Origin: Winslowiella arboricola
GTDB lineage: Bacteria > Pseudomonadota > Gammaproteobacteria > Enterobacterales > Enterobacteriaceae
Length of the DNA stretch: 64,000 nucleotides
Direction: 5' to 3'
Assembly (NCBI RefSeq): GCF_025527015.1
Contig: NZ_JAODIM010000043.1
Span: 558,001 to 622,000, forward strand
Part shown: one piece after another, positions 1-8,577 of the stretch
Position numbering within the stretch: position 1 is the first letter of the stretch
Layout: every line of letters begins with the position of its first letter
Notes under the pieces: model-generated
What the model was told of the DNA's origin: nothing
The model's input: only the letters and a program-made list of their open reading frames with translations
Databases searched by the model: none
Program-made: the position numbers and the translations under genes

Positions 1-1190
1 TGCAGCGCGGAAACCGCCGGATCAAGCACCACAAAATCCGCCTCTTTGCCAGCATTGAAGTTGCCAATCTTATCGTCCAGATCCAGAGCCTGCGCGCCGC
101 CCAGCGTGGCATGGTAGAAAGCTTCGCAGGCTGACAGCTTATAATGTTGCAGCTGCGCCACTTTGTAGGCTTCGCCCAGTGTTTGCAGCAGATTAAAGGT
201 GGTTCCGGCACCAACGTCGGTGCCGATGCCGCAATGCACCTGTTTTTGCCAGCGCTTTTGCAGATCAAACAGACCGCTGCCAAGGAACAGATTGGAGGTC
301 GGGCAGAAAGCGATGGACGATTCGGTCTGATGCAGGCAGTCCCACTCCTGTTCTTCAAGATGCAGACAGTGGGCAAATACGCTGCGACGACCGGTCAGCT
401 GATACTGGTGATAGACATCGAGATAACTGCTGTTTTCAGGAAACAGCGCTTTAACCCACGCCACTTCCTGCGGGTTTTCACTTAAATGGGTATGCAGCCA
501 GGTATCGGGAAACTCCTGTCGCAGGCGACGCACATTCGCCAGCAATTGCGGTGAGGAGGTTGGCGCAAAACGCGGCGTTAAGGCGTAGCTCAGTCGACCA
601 CGGTTATGCCAGCGTTCAATCAATGCGCGCGTCTGCTGATAACTGTCAGCGGCAGTTTCGATCAGATAATCCGGCGCATTGCGATCCATCATCACTTTAC
701 CGGCAATCAGTCGCATACCCAGCTGTTCGGCCGCAGTAAATAACGCATCGACCGATTGCGGATGCACAGTGCCAAACACCAGTGCAGTGGTGGTGCCATT
801 GCTCAGCAACTGATGTAAAAAGAACGCCGACATTCTGGCCGCGTGTTGCGGGCAGTGATACTGGCTCTCCACCGGGAAAGTGTATTGCTGGAGCCACTCC
901 AGCAGCTGTTCGCCGAAAGCGCCGATCATTTCAGTTTGCGGATAGTGAATATGGCTGTCGACAAAGCCCGGCACGATCAGCTTATTGCGGTAATCAATCA
1001 CCTGATGCGGATCGCTCAGCAGCCGGTGTCCCTGCTCCCAGCTTTGCAGGCTGACTATGCGCCCTTCGTCGATCAGCAACAGGCCATCCTCAACATAGCG
1101 CGCATAATCAGCCAGTAGTTCTGGTTGCTTAACCGTAGCGGTAATATCAAAAAAGCGGCCACGAATGGCTTGAGTATATTTCACTGACAT
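1..1190 (-). CDS. guaD: Guanine deaminase, C-terminal end cut off by the window
   Basis: Cytosolic amidohydrolase that converts guanine to xanthine and ammonia in purine salvage and catabolism. Reading the minus strand from ATG 1190-1188 gives an uninterrupted frame to the window edge, about 396 residues of an expected 430-440. Visible motifs are PGFVDSHIHYPQTE near residue 75 (metal-binding HxH), LHTHLSENPQE (substrate/metal His), FAHCLHL, and GIGTDVGAG with the catalytic Asp. AGGAA lies 8 bases before the ATG. The gene is divergent from ydfG across about 400 bp that hold two PurR-like boxes, which would suit control by purine supply. The family call is firm; the exact substrate (guanine rather than a related aminopurine) is by overall sequence character. 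Confidence 0.93.
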   Translation of the reverse strand, partial: MSVKYTQAIRGRFFDITATVKQPELLADYARYVEDGLLLIDEGRIVSLQSWEQGHRLLSDPHQVIDYRNKLIVPGFVDSHIHYPQTEMIGAFGEQLLEWLQQYTFPVESQYHCPQHAARMSAFFLHQLLSNGTTTALVFGTVHPQSVDALFTAAEQLGMRLIAGKVMMDRNAPDYLIETAADSYQQTRALIERWHNRGRLSYALTPRFAPTSSPQLLANVRRLRQEFPDTWLHTHLSENPQEVAWVKALFPENSSYLDVYHQYQLTGRRSVFAHCLHLEEQEWDCLHQTESSIAFCPTSNLFLGSGLFDLQKRWQKQVHCGIGTDVGAGTTFNLLQTLGEAYKVAQLQHYKLSACEAFYHATLGGAQALDLDDKIGNFNAGKEADFVVLDPAVSAL

Positions 1191-1592
1191 TGCAATTCCT
1201 TTTGAGAAAGGGCTTCGCTTTCTCACTGTGTAATAGCAGGCAAATGGCTTGTAACTGGAAATGCAAAAGTGATGCCAGAGTGACTCAATGAGTTTTATTG
1301 TTAAATATCAGTTAGATAGATATTTCATAATAAAATATCGCCCTTTAACAGAATATGCCCTGCGCAAACGGTTGCTATAATTTGCAAACGTTTGCTTTGC
1401 GGGTTAATGGAAATATCTGCCCGTCAGTAAATTTAATCAGGCTATTTTGCTGCACTGTTAAAACGCATATTCCGCGCTACCCGCACCATGGATGTGCACA
1501 GCTTGCGAACCGTTAGCAGGATTCATTTCTTAACGGCCACGCAGTGAAGTGATAAGGTGTTTGATACCCGAAACACGTTAAGGAACAGTGAG
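1191..1592. other. Non-coding interval guaD-ydfG
   Basis: AT-rich divergent intergenic region. It holds two 12-bp LacI-family-type boxes and a strong extended -10 element (listed separately). No RNA gene and no convincing small ORF was seen. Confidence 0.6.
1362..1397 (+). promoter_or_regulatory. Paired PurR-like operators flanking an extended -10
   Basis: GCAAACGGTTGC (1364-1375) and the perfect palindrome GCAAACGTTTGC (1384-1395) lie 20 bp apart centre to centre, about two helical turns. Both resemble the PurR consensus ACGCAAACGTTTGCGT; other LacI-family proteins share the core. Between them is TGcTATAAT (1373-1381), an extended -10 on the + strand reading towards ydfG. A repressor bound at both boxes would cover that promoter. 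Whether guaD on the other strand is also controlled cannot be told from sequence. Confidence 0.6.
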
Positions 1593-2339
1593 ATGATTAT
1601 TTTTGTTACCGGTGCCACCGCCGGTTTTGGTCAAAGTATCACCCGCCGCTTTATCGCTGATGGTCACAAAGTGATTGCCACGGGCCGCCGCGTCGAACGT
1701 TTGCAGGCGCTGAAAGATGAGCTGGGCGACAACCTGTTCACTTTACAACTTGATGTACGTGATCGTGCAGGGATTGAAACCGCACTGGCAGGACTGCCTG
1801 CGGAGTGGCGTAATATCGATATTCTGGTCAATAACGCGGGCCTGGCGCTGGGTATCGAACCGGCGCACAAAGCGAATCTCGATGACTGGGAAGATATGAT
1901 CGACACCAACAATAAAGGTCTGGTGTATATGACCCGCGCGCTATTACCGGCAATGGTTGAACGCAATATTGGTCATATCATTAATATCGGCTCGATCGCC
2001 GGTAGCTGGCCGTATGCGGGAGGGAATGTGTATGGCGCCACCAAAGCCTTTGTACGCCAGTTCAGCCTTAATCTGCGTACCGATTTGCACGGCACTGCCC
2101 TGCGCGTGACCGATATCGAACCGGGCCTGGTCGGCGGCACCGAGTTTTCCAATGTGCGCTTTAAAGGCGACGATGATAAAGCGGGTAAAGTTTATGACGG
2201 CACGACCGCGCTAACAGCGGAAGATGTCACCGAAGCGGTGCACTGGGTCGCCAACCTGCCAAAACATGTCAATATCAATACCCTTGAGATGATGCCGGTC
2301 AGCCAGACGCTGGCAGGTCTGAAGGTGCATAAGGATTGA
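1593..2339 (+). CDS. ydfG: NADP-dependent 3-hydroxy acid / serine dehydrogenase, short-chain dehydrogenase
   Basis: Cytosolic SDR enzyme. The E. coli homologue oxidises L-serine, L-allo-threonine and 3-hydroxy acids and reduces malonic semialdehyde. The protein is 248 residues, the usual YdfG length. It shows the cofactor loop TGATAGFG at residues 6-13, the basic pair after beta-2 (GRR) that favours NADP, NNAG, and the catalytic Ser...Tyr-x-x-x-Lys (NIGSIAGSW, then VYGATKAF). The start at 1593 (MIIFVTG) follows AAGGAA at 1580-1585; a GTG 36 bases upstream in frame has no good ribosome site. A hairpin terminator follows the gene. Confidence 0.95.
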   Translation: MIIFVTGATAGFGQSITRRFIADGHKVIATGRRVERLQALKDELGDNLFTLQLDVRDRAGIETALAGLPAEWRNIDILVNNAGLALGIEPAHKANLDDWEDMIDTNNKGLVYMTRALLPAMVERNIGHIINIGSIAGSWPYAGGNVYGATKAFVRQFSLNLRTDLHGTALRVTDIEPGLVGGTEFSNVRFKGDDDKAGKVYDGTTALTAEDVTEAVHWVANLPKHVNINTLEMMPVSQTLAGLKVHKD

Positions 2340-2345
2340 TAATTG

Positions 2346-2383
2346 CCCCGTATCTTACCGGTTGGTGATATACGGGGTTTGCT
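2346..2383 (+). terminator. Intrinsic terminator of ydfG
   Basis: Stem CCCCGTAT (2346-2353) pairs with ATACGGGG (2370-2377), followed by TTTGCTT. It lies between convergent ydfG and ynfA. The T tract is on the ydfG side. Confidence 0.75.
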
Positions 2384-2390
2384 TAGCCGC

Positions 2391-2714
2391 TTATTTACTC
2401 CAGCCCGCCACAATAATCAGCATGCCGCTAAACGCCACCGCCGCGCCCAGCCAGTCATAATGGGTCAGACGCACGCCATCAACAAAACGCAGCCATAACA
2501 GCGCGGTCATCACATAGACACCGCCATAGGCGGCATAGACGCGTCCACTGGCGGCGGGATGCAGCGTCAGCAGCCAGACAAACAGCGCCAGACTGCACGC
2601 TGCCGGGATCAGCAACAGCACCGATGCGCCTCGCTTCAGCCATAACCACGGCAGAAAACAGCCAATAATTTCAGCCAGTGCGGTAAGAAAAAACAGCAGC
2701 GAAGTTTTGATCAT
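2391..2714 (-). CDS. ynfA: YnfA family small inner-membrane protein (UPF0060)
   Basis: Very hydrophobic 108-residue protein with four predicted membrane segments. It has the family signatures [14 protein letters not shown] near the N-terminus and [17 protein letters not shown] in the middle. The family is related to small multidrug resistance transporters and some members have been tied to drug efflux, so transport is plausible but not shown for this copy. ATG 2714 (MIKTSLLFF) matches the family start; the in-frame ATG 12 bases upstream would add MFYI. Divergent from ynfB, as in E. coli. Confidence 0.93.
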   Translation of the reverse strand: MIKTSLLFFLTALAEIIGCFLPWLWLKRGASVLLLIPAACSLALFVWLLTLHPAASGRVYAAYGGVYVMTALLWLRFVDGVRLTHYDWLGAAVAFSGMLIIVAGWSK

Positions 2715-2849
2715 TATGTAAAACATCTCTCAGAAATATAAACAAGCCGGCACTGCGACTGGTGAGCAATTGAACGTCGATGATATAATAAAAGAGATAC
2801 TGACCCCAGCAGCAGTAGCTGGCTGCGGTACTTACTTAAGGATGTAATG

Positions 2850-3197
2850 ATGAAAACTCTGCATAAACGCCTGCTCGCCGCCCTTCTGCCCCTGACATTG
2901 CTGGGTGCGACGCTGGTCGTGCCAGCTACCGCTGGCGCAAAAACCGATCGCCTGATTATTGAGAATGGCAACGCAGCGCTGAGCAACGAACAAGCGCGTC
3001 AGGAGAAAGAGCAGTGGGACGATACGCGTATGCTGCGTAAAAAGGTTAACAGCCGCGTCGAAAAAGAGTTTGATAAAGCTGATAACGCATTTGATACCCG
3101 CGATGCCTGCGATAAAAGCTATAACGTGAATGCGTACTGGGAAGCTAACACCCTGCGCTGCCTTGATCGCCGTACCGGACGTCCGGTAACGCCGTAA
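2850..3197 (+). CDS. ynfB: YnfB family exported protein (DUF1283 / UPF0482)
   Basis: Small exported protein of unknown function, about 115 residues. The N-terminal signal peptide has a basic start (MKTLHKR), a hydrophobic core and probable cleavage after ATAGA. The mature part is highly charged and ends with two cysteines (DACDKSYN and [14 protein letters not shown]). The C-terminal CLDRRTGR motif is characteristic of YnfB. Two consecutive ATGs (2847 and 2850) are possible; AAGGA at 2838-2842 is better spaced for 2850. The E. coli neighbour speG is absent here. Confidence 0.9.
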   Translation: MKTLHKRLLAALLPLTLLGATLVVPATAGAKTDRLIIENGNAALSNEQARQEKEQWDDTRMLRKKVNSRVEKEFDKADNAFDTRDACDKSYNVNAYWEANTLRCLDRRTGRPVTP

Positions 3198-3248
3198 CCG
3201 GCTGACTGATGCTATGCTTAGGGCAGTTTTTAACAAAAGGATGATGTG

Positions 3249-3545
3249 ATGAAAACGTCTGTGTTGATGCTCACCGCACTATGCTTAATCGCACCGCTTG
3301 CTGCTCAGGCATCCTGTGAAACGGTTAAAGCCGATATCAGTAAAAAAATTGTCAGTAACGGTGTAACTGAATCTGGTTTCACCCTGGATATTGTTCCCAA
3401 CGATCAGGCTGACCAGGCTGGTGGCCAGGTGGTTGGCCATTGCGAAAATGATACGCAAAAAATCGTTTATAAACGCATTACCAGTGATGGCGACGCCAGT
3501 GTGCCTGCCGATGCAGGCAGCACGCAGGATGCGCCGGCACCATAA
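3249..3545 (+). CDS. ynfD: Small exported DUF1161 protein (YnfD-like)
   Basis: Predicted periplasmic protein of 98 residues and unknown function. The signal peptide runs MKTSVLMLTALCLIAPLAAQA, then SCETVKADISKKIVSNGV, the usual DUF1161 opening. A second Cys sits in VVGHCENDTQKIVYKR, so a disulfide is likely. The tail is acidic and Ala/Asp/Pro-rich. ATG 3249 follows AAAAGG at 3235-3240 with 8 bases between; a GTG at 3246 is also in frame. A terminator follows. The ynfB-ynfD order resembles E. coli without the genes between them. Confidence 0.82.
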   Translation: MKTSVLMLTALCLIAPLAAQASCETVKADISKKIVSNGVTESGFTLDIVPNDQADQAGGQVVGHCENDTQKIVYKRITSDGDASVPADAGSTQDAPAP

Positions 3546-3575
3546 TCCCTCTTCTGATAGTGTTAATAAGATAGC

Positions 3576-3606
3576 GGAGTCATTATTGGCTCCCTTTTTA
3601 TTTTTA
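3576..3606 (+). terminator. Intrinsic terminator after ynfD
   Basis: GGAGTCA (3576-3582) pairs with TTGGCTCC (3586-3593), allowing one G-T wobble, then CTTTTTATTTTT. Good U tract. Confidence 0.75.
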
Positions 3607-3753
3607 CCTGCTGCGTATTGCGATCCGTTTAGTTCTGTAAAAGATAAAGAAACTTCTTATTACCTTTCTATTTAATTTAAATATTTCACTAACCTTAATT
3701 AAATAAAACTCAATAAATAATAACAGGCGGAATCGGTTTATATTTCATTTAAC

Positions 3754-3809
3754 AATTTCAGGTTACTTTCTGCGTTAAATTCCCACATTTAATTAAGTAA
3801 CCTGAAATT
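3754..3809 (+). promoter_or_regulatory. 15-bp perfect inverted repeat just before the PAP2 start codon
   Basis: AATTTCAGGTTACTT (3754-3768) and AAGTAACCTGAAATT (3795-3809) are exact reverse complements with a 26-base spacer. The right arm ends 2 bases before ATG 3812, so as RNA the hairpin would bury the ribosome-binding region. As DNA the arms lie about four helical turns apart and could be two operator half-sites. The surrounding 3546-3811 interval is otherwise AT-rich with nothing else recognisable. Confidence 0.65.
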
Positions 3810-3811
3810 AT

Positions 3812-4348
3812 ATGAATAAAAATTTAATTGCACTGCTTGCTGTGCCGTTTATCAGTTTTTCCGCTTTGGCAGCACATCAGGATCTGGTGAAATTTGGTGA
3901 TACGGCACAAATTGCATTACCCATTACCGCCGGGGTGATCTCACTTTATCAGCAGGATTATGAAGGTGTTGGCCAGCTGGTTGAAGGCGCTATCTACACG
4001 GCCGCCATTACCCAGGGATTAAAATACAGCATTGATGCCAAAAGGCCGAATGGCAAACCTCATTCGTTCCCTTCAGGGCATACGTCGGCAGCCTCGCAGG
4101 CCGCCGCATATTTGCAGTTTCGTTACGGATGGCAATATGGCGTACCGGCTTATGGTATCGCATCGGCGGTAGCTTATTCACGGGTCCGTTCTGATAATCA
4201 CCACTGGCGCGATGTCGCCGCCGGTGCATTACTGGCAACCTCAGTGCAATATGTGGTTACCGGATTAAATATAAACTTCACTAAAACCCTTATTTCGCCA
4301 GTCATTGATAAAGATAATATCGGGTTTAACGTCACGACGGAATTCTGA
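3812..4348 (+). CDS. Exported PAP2-family phosphatase
   Basis: Membrane-associated or periplasmic acid phosphatase of the PAP2 family, 178 residues. An N-terminal signal (MNKNLIALLAVPFISFSALA) precedes the mature chain. The three family motifs are in order: K-x6-RP as KYSIDAKRP near residue 72, PSGHTSA near 88, and SR-x5-H-x3-D as SRVRSDNHHWRD near 125, with the catalytic His and its partner Asp. Likely substrates are lipid phosphates or undecaprenyl/phosphatidyl phosphates, but this is not decided by the sequence. No clear Shine-Dalgarno sequence is visible; the start sits against a 15-bp inverted repeat. Some members of the family act in lipid A modification. Confidence 0.87.
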   Translation: MNKNLIALLAVPFISFSALAAHQDLVKFGDTAQIALPITAGVISLYQQDYEGVGQLVEGAIYTAAITQGLKYSIDAKRPNGKPHSFPSGHTSAASQAAAYLQFRYGWQYGVPAYGIASAVAYSRVRSDNHHWRDVAAGALLATSVQYVVTGLNINFTKTLISPVIDKDNIGFNVTTEF

Positions 4349-4376
4349 GGTTAAACCCGGATAATCTGGGCGCGGT

Positions 4377-5831
4377 TTATTCCGGCCGCCGCTGCGGCAT
4401 CGCGCGGGCAATGACCAGACTCATCAGCGCAATCAGCAATGCGGCGACAAACACCCAGTGCAGCGATGCCGCCACCTGCGCCACCATTTGTTGCAGGGTG
4501 TCGTGCTGTAATGCCTGACGCTCACCTTCCGACATAATTTGTTGTACCGGATCCGGCTGATCGGGCAAGCGCAGCAGCAGATTGTAATTGAGTACCGCGC
4601 CCATTAACGCCGTACCCAGCGCCGAACCGAGCATGCGGCTGAACATAATCGAGGCGGTGCAGATGCCGCGAATATGAAACTCCGCGCTGTTTTGTACGGA
4701 GACCAGGAAGGTGGTGCTGGTCATACCCATGCCAGTGCCGATAATAAAGGCGTAGAGTGCGGCATGCAGCATGCTGCTGTCACGTTGCAGCGTCAGCAAC
4801 AGTGCGCAACCCACGATCAGTAAAAACGCGCCCAGCTGCGCAGTAAAACGATAGGACGTGCGCTGCATGAGATGGCCGCTAATCGCACTGGCGATTGGCC
4901 AGCCAATTGACATCATTGCCAGCGCGCTGCCCGCCTGCAACGGCGTACCGCCATTCACCCCCTGAATCCAGGTCGGCAGAAATGCGCTGATCCCCATCAT
5001 CGCCGCGCCAATAATCAGATTACCGGCATTGCCCGCCACAATGACCCGGCTGCGCCAGATTGCCAGCGGAAACAGCGGCTCTTTAGCCTGCTGCTCATTT
5101 CTTACCAGCGCATAACCGCACAACATGGACAGCGCCAGAAACGCCAGCGACCAGTAGCCAAGGGTTTCCGCCTGTAACAGCGCTATCAGCAAAGATGAGA
5201 CACATAACATCAGCCAGCCGCTGCCCGCCAGGTTAAGCCGGTGTTGCTGCTTCACCTGCATATCCGGCAGAAAGCGCGCCAGCATCAGCATCGAAATCAG
5301 GCCAATCGGCACATTGACCCAGAAGATCAGCGCCCAGTTAAAGTGCTGCACAATCCAGGCGCCGGACAGCGGTCCGATAATTGCTGCAAAACCCCAGACA
5401 CTCGAGAGCCAGCCCTGAATACCGGCGCGCTCTTTTGGCGAATAGATATCAGCGACGATGGTGGAGGTCAGCGGCATAATCGCCCCGGCACCCAGTCCCT
5501 GAAAAGCACGAAACAGAATCAGCCAGCCCATACTGCTGGCAAAGCCGCACAGTACCGACCCCAGCAGAAACAGTGAAGTGCCGATAAAAAACACTTTCTT
5601 TCTGCCCCACAGATCGGCCAGCCGGCCATAGATGGGTACGCTGACGGCCTGAGTCAGCAGGTAAATGGAGAATACCCAGCCAAATTGAGAAAAACCGCCC
5701 AGTTCCGCCACGATAGTGGGCATTGCCGTGGCGACAATGGTGACTTCAATTGCCGCCATAAACATCGCCAGCATTGCGGCGATAAGGATCCAGTGGCGAT
5801 GCCTGACCTGTTGATAAAGTGTTTCCGTCAT
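4377..5831 (-). CDS. MFS multidrug transporter, DHA2 (14-helix) family
   Basis: Inner-membrane proton-driven exporter of 484 residues with about 14 hydrophobic segments. The MFS loop motif appears as YGRLADLWGRKK between helices 2 and 3. MAAIEVTIVATAMPTIVAELGG in helix 1 resembles the D1-type motif of EmrB/QacA pumps. Motif C, typical of antiporters, is seen as GFAAIIGPLSGAWIV near residue 160. The start at 5831 (MTETLYQQ) follows AGGGAC; a longer frame to 5921 has no ribosome site. It stands alone with no local regulator or membrane-fusion partner. Drug efflux is inferred from the family; the substrate is unknown. Confidence 0.88.
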   Translation of the reverse strand: MTETLYQQVRHRHWILIAAMLAMFMAAIEVTIVATAMPTIVAELGGFSQFGWVFSIYLLTQAVSVPIYGRLADLWGRKKVFFIGTSLFLLGSVLCGFASSMGWLILFRAFQGLGAGAIMPLTSTIVADIYSPKERAGIQGWLSSVWGFAAIIGPLSGAWIVQHFNWALIFWVNVPIGLISMLMLARFLPDMQVKQQHRLNLAGSGWLMLCVSSLLIALLQAETLGYWSLAFLALSMLCGYALVRNEQQAKEPLFPLAIWRSRVIVAGNAGNLIIGAAMMGISAFLPTWIQGVNGGTPLQAGSALAMMSIGWPIASAISGHLMQRTSYRFTAQLGAFLLIVGCALLLTLQRDSSMLHAALYAFIIGTGMGMTSTTFLVSVQNSAEFHIRGICTASIMFSRMLGSALGTALMGAVLNYNLLLRLPDQPDPVQQIMSEGERQALQHDTLQQMVAQVAASLHWVFVAALLIALMSLVIARAMPQRRPE

Positions 5832-6258
5832 AGTGTCCCTTTCCTGTGTCTTGCTTAAGGCTAGCTGATTCTGGTATGCGACAGTTTCCGTATTGTGCGC
5901 CGCAGTCAGTGACAGCGTCACGTTTACCGCCGAAATTAATATTTATGCGCTTTATGCCAGTTAAAACGCGGCTTTCAGCCAGATCTGCCGAAAAACTATC
6001 CTGCTGATTTTGCCGGTAAAAGTTGCCATCGTCAGTAACAGGCTGCTATAGATTCAGAGGCCATTTTTAACCTTTATCAGGTAAATAAGGTCGAAAATAG
6101 TTTTTTTGTCTGTTTAAAGCGGTGAACTCGGTATTGGATATGGCGTTGTGTTGTTTGCGATTTCTGTCGATTCACCAACTGAATGAATAACAAGGGCAGG
6201 CTTCCGGCTCCCAATGGAAGTGCTGGCTGATAATGTAGTCTCAGGGAGAATCCTGTTT
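5832..6258. other. Non-coding interval before the osmoprotectant operon
   Basis: Divergent interval of 427 bp between the DHA2 pump and the first permease gene, with AT-rich tracts near 6060-6110 (GAAAATAGTTTTTTT). It presumably holds both promoters, but no -35/-10 pair or operator stood out. Confidence 0.5.
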
Positions 6259-6975
6259 ATGCAAAACTCTGTGCTGGCTAAGCGTGCAGCCCTCGCGGTT
6301 CTGTTTATTGTTGTGGTACTCGGACTGCTGGTTTATGGCCTTGGCTTCGATACTATCCGTTCACGTCAGGTCGATTTAGTCTATCTCGGACAGCAGCATA
6401 TGATGCTGGTGTTCTGGTCGATGCTCTTTGCCCTGCTGGTCGGCATTCCCAGCGGTGTTCTTCTCAGCCGTCCTTTCGCCCGTCGCTGGGCCGAATATGT
6501 GATGCAAATCTTTAATGTCGGCAATACCCTGCCGCCGTTAGCGGTGCTGGCGCTGGCAATGGTGATCATCGGTATCGGCGATGGCCCGGCTATTTTCGCG
6601 CTGTTTCTCGCTTCGTTATTACCGATTGTGCGCAATACCTATGCGGGACTCTGCTCGGTGCAGCCTTCGCTGCTGGAAGCGGCCAACGGCATTGGCATGA
6701 CCAAAAAGCAGCGTCTGCTGCAGGTAGAGTTACCTGACGCCTCACCGGTGATTCTTTCCGGGATCCGCATCGCCACCGCGATTAATGTCGGTACTGCCCC
6801 ACTGGCGTTTCTGATTGGCGCCAGCAGTTATGGCGAGCTGATCTTCCCGGGCATCTATCTGAACGACTTCCCGACACTGATTTTGGGTGCTGCGGCAACG
6901 GCGCTGTTTGCGCTAATCCTCGATATGTTGCTGGCCGGTCTTGGACGTTTGTTAAGCCCACATACGGCGGTTTAA
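6259..6975 (+). CDS. osmY: Osmoprotectant ABC importer, permease subunit
   Basis: Inner-membrane permease, 238 residues, of the OpuCB/YehY type in the OsmU betaine-type importer. It has a long N-terminal hydrophobic helix followed by about five more. The EAA loop that docks on the ATPase is seen as EAANGIGMTKKQRLLQVELPDA near residue 150. ATG 6259 is preceded by GGGAGA at 6244-6249; the frame extends 45 bases upstream without a ribosome site. First gene of a permease-binding protein-permease-ATPase operon, the OsmU gene set. The name osmY is used here in its Salmonella OsmU sense and is unrelated to the E. coli periplasmic OsmY. Confidence 0.82.
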   Translation: MQNSVLAKRAALAVLFIVVVLGLLVYGLGFDTIRSRQVDLVYLGQQHMMLVFWSMLFALLVGIPSGVLLSRPFARRWAEYVMQIFNVGNTLPPLAVLALAMVIIGIGDGPAIFALFLASLLPIVRNTYAGLCSVQPSLLEAANGIGMTKKQRLLQVELPDASPVILSGIRIATAINVGTAPLAFLIGASSYGELIFPGIYLNDFPTLILGAAATALFALILDMLLAGLGRLLSPHTAV

Positions 6976-6996
6976 AACAATAACAGGAGCTTTGCT

Positions 6997-7920
6997 ATGG
7001 CATCTGCCAATAAATTAACCCGCTGGGTTCGCCACACTACTCTCGCCCTGAGCGCCACGCTGGCGCTGAGCAGCGCCGCAGCGGCGGCGCCAATAATTAT
7101 GGCGACCAAAAGTTTTACCGAGCAGCATATTTTGTCTGCGATGACGACTCTGTGGCTGAATAAGAAAGGCTTTGAGGTTGAACCCAAAACCAATATCGCA
7201 GTAACCATTGCGCGCAATGCGATGCTGAGTAAACAGATCGATATGACCTGGGAGTACACCGGCACATCACTGATTATTTTCAACCATATTGAAAAGCGTA
7301 TGACGCCGGAAGAAGCGTATCAGACGGTGAAAACGCTTGATGGTAAGAAAGGGTTAATCTGGCTGGATCCGGCGCCAATGAATAATACCTATGCCTTTGC
7401 CATGAAGCGCGATCGCGCTGATAAAGAGCATATCGATACCATGTCACAGCTGGTGGCCAAAGTCGAACAGGTACGTAAAACCGACCCGGACAATAACTGG
7501 ATGCTGGGGCTGGATCTGGAGTTTTCTGGCCGTTCCGACGGCATGAAACCGTTGCAGAAAGCCTATGGCATGGAGCTGGATCGTCCGCAGATCCGTCAGA
7601 TGGATCCAGGGCTGGTTTATAACGCTATTCGCGACGGTTTTGTCGATGCCGGCCTGATTTACACCACCGATGGCCGGGTTAAGGGCTTCGACCTGAAGGT
7701 GCTGAAGGATGACAAAGGCTTCTTCCCAAGCTATGCCGTAACGCCGGTGGTACGTCAGGATACGCTTGACGCTAATCCGGGTCTGGCGGAAGCGCTGAAT
7801 CAGCTATCGCCGCTGATTACCGATGACGTTATTACCGAGCTGAATAAAAAGGTCGATATCGATCATCAATCTCCGCAGCAGGTTGCGCGCGATTTCCTGA
7901 AATCTCACGGCATGCTTTAA
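6997..7920 (+). CDS. osmX: Osmoprotectant ABC importer, periplasmic binding protein
   Basis: Periplasmic glycine-betaine-type solute binding protein (OpuAC/OsmX family), 307 residues. The signal peptide ends near SSAAAAA and is followed at once by [15 protein letters not shown], the typical N-terminus of this family. The aromatic and polar residues of the ligand pocket lie in the usual segments ([36 protein letters not shown]). AACAGGAG precedes the ATG. It lies 21 bases after the upstream permease and 9 before the next. The ligand is likely glycine betaine or choline-O-sulfate; the sequence does not distinguish them. Confidence 0.88.
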   Translation: MASANKLTRWVRHTTLALSATLALSSAAAAAPIIMATKSFTEQHILSAMTTLWLNKKGFEVEPKTNIAVTIARNAMLSKQIDMTWEYTGTSLIIFNHIEKRMTPEEAYQTVKTLDGKKGLIWLDPAPMNNTYAFAMKRDRADKEHIDTMSQLVAKVEQVRKTDPDNNWMLGLDLEFSGRSDGMKPLQKAYGMELDRPQIRQMDPGLVYNAIRDGFVDAGLIYTTDGRVKGFDLKVLKDDKGFFPSYAVTPVVRQDTLDANPGLAEALNQLSPLITDDVITELNKKVDIDHQSPQQVARDFLKSHGML

Positions 7921-7929
7921 GGAGAAGCT

Positions 7930-8577
7930 ATGGATACGATTAATTATATCGTCGACAACTGGAGTTACCTGCTTAGCCTGACCGGGCAGCATTTGTGGCT
8001 GGTGATGCTGGCCGTCGGCTTCGCGATTATTATCGGCGTGCCAGTCGGCATTCTGATTGTCCGCTTTAAATGGCTGGCGACGCCGGTGCTGGGACTGGCG
8101 ACCATTGTACTGACCATCCCTTCCATTGCGCTGTTTGGCCTGATGATTCCGTTGTTTTCGATGATCGGTCAGGGGATTGGCGTGGTGCCTGCGGTAACCG
8201 CAGTGTTTCTTTACTCGCTGTTGCCGATTGTACGTAACACCCACACCGCGCTGGAAAATATTCCCGGCGGTCTGCGTGAAGCCGGTCGCGGCATTGGTAT
8301 GACTTTCTGGCAGCGTCTGCGTTGGGTGGAGATCCCGATGGCACTGCCGGTGATTTTCGGTGGTATTCGTACCGCGGTAGTGATGAACGTTGGCGTAATG
8401 GCCATCGCCGCAGTGATTGGTGCGGGCGGACTGGGACTGCTGTTGCTTGATGGCATCAGCGGCAGTGATATCCGTATGCTGATTTCCGGCGCCTTAATGA
8501 TCTGTTTGCTGGCTATTATTCTTGACTGGCTGTTGCATCGTCTGCAGTTAGCGCTGACTCCTAAGGGGATTCGATAA
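7930..8577 (+). CDS. osmW: Osmoprotectant ABC importer, second permease subunit
   Basis: Inner-membrane permease of 215 residues with five to six helices. It shows the EAA loop EAGRGIGMTFWQRLRWVEIPMALPVI near residue 117 and the conserved NVGVMAIAAVIGAGGLGLLLLDGI segment. It pairs with the upstream permease to form the channel. The ribosome site is AAGGAGAAGCT. The stop codon TAA (8575-8577) overlaps the ATG of the ATPase gene by one base, so the two are translationally coupled. Confidence 0.88.
   Translation: MDTINYIVDNWSYLLSLTGQHLWLVMLAVGFAIIIGVPVGILIVRFKWLATPVLGLATIVLTIPSIALFGLMIPLFSMIGQGIGVVPAVTAVFLYSLLPIVRNTHTALENIPGGLREAGRGIGMTFWQRLRWVEIPMALPVIFGGIRTAVVMNVGVMAIAAVIGAGGLGLLLLDGISGSDIRMLISGALMICLLAIILDWLLHRLQLALTPKGIR

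Noticed and set aside
1557-1592. GTG 1557 as the start of ydfG
   Set aside because: ATG 1593 has AAGGAA at proper distance and gives the family N-terminus.
2832-3236. 134-codon minus frame over ynfB
   Set aside because: Opposite to ynfB, which has a signal peptide and family motif; shadow.
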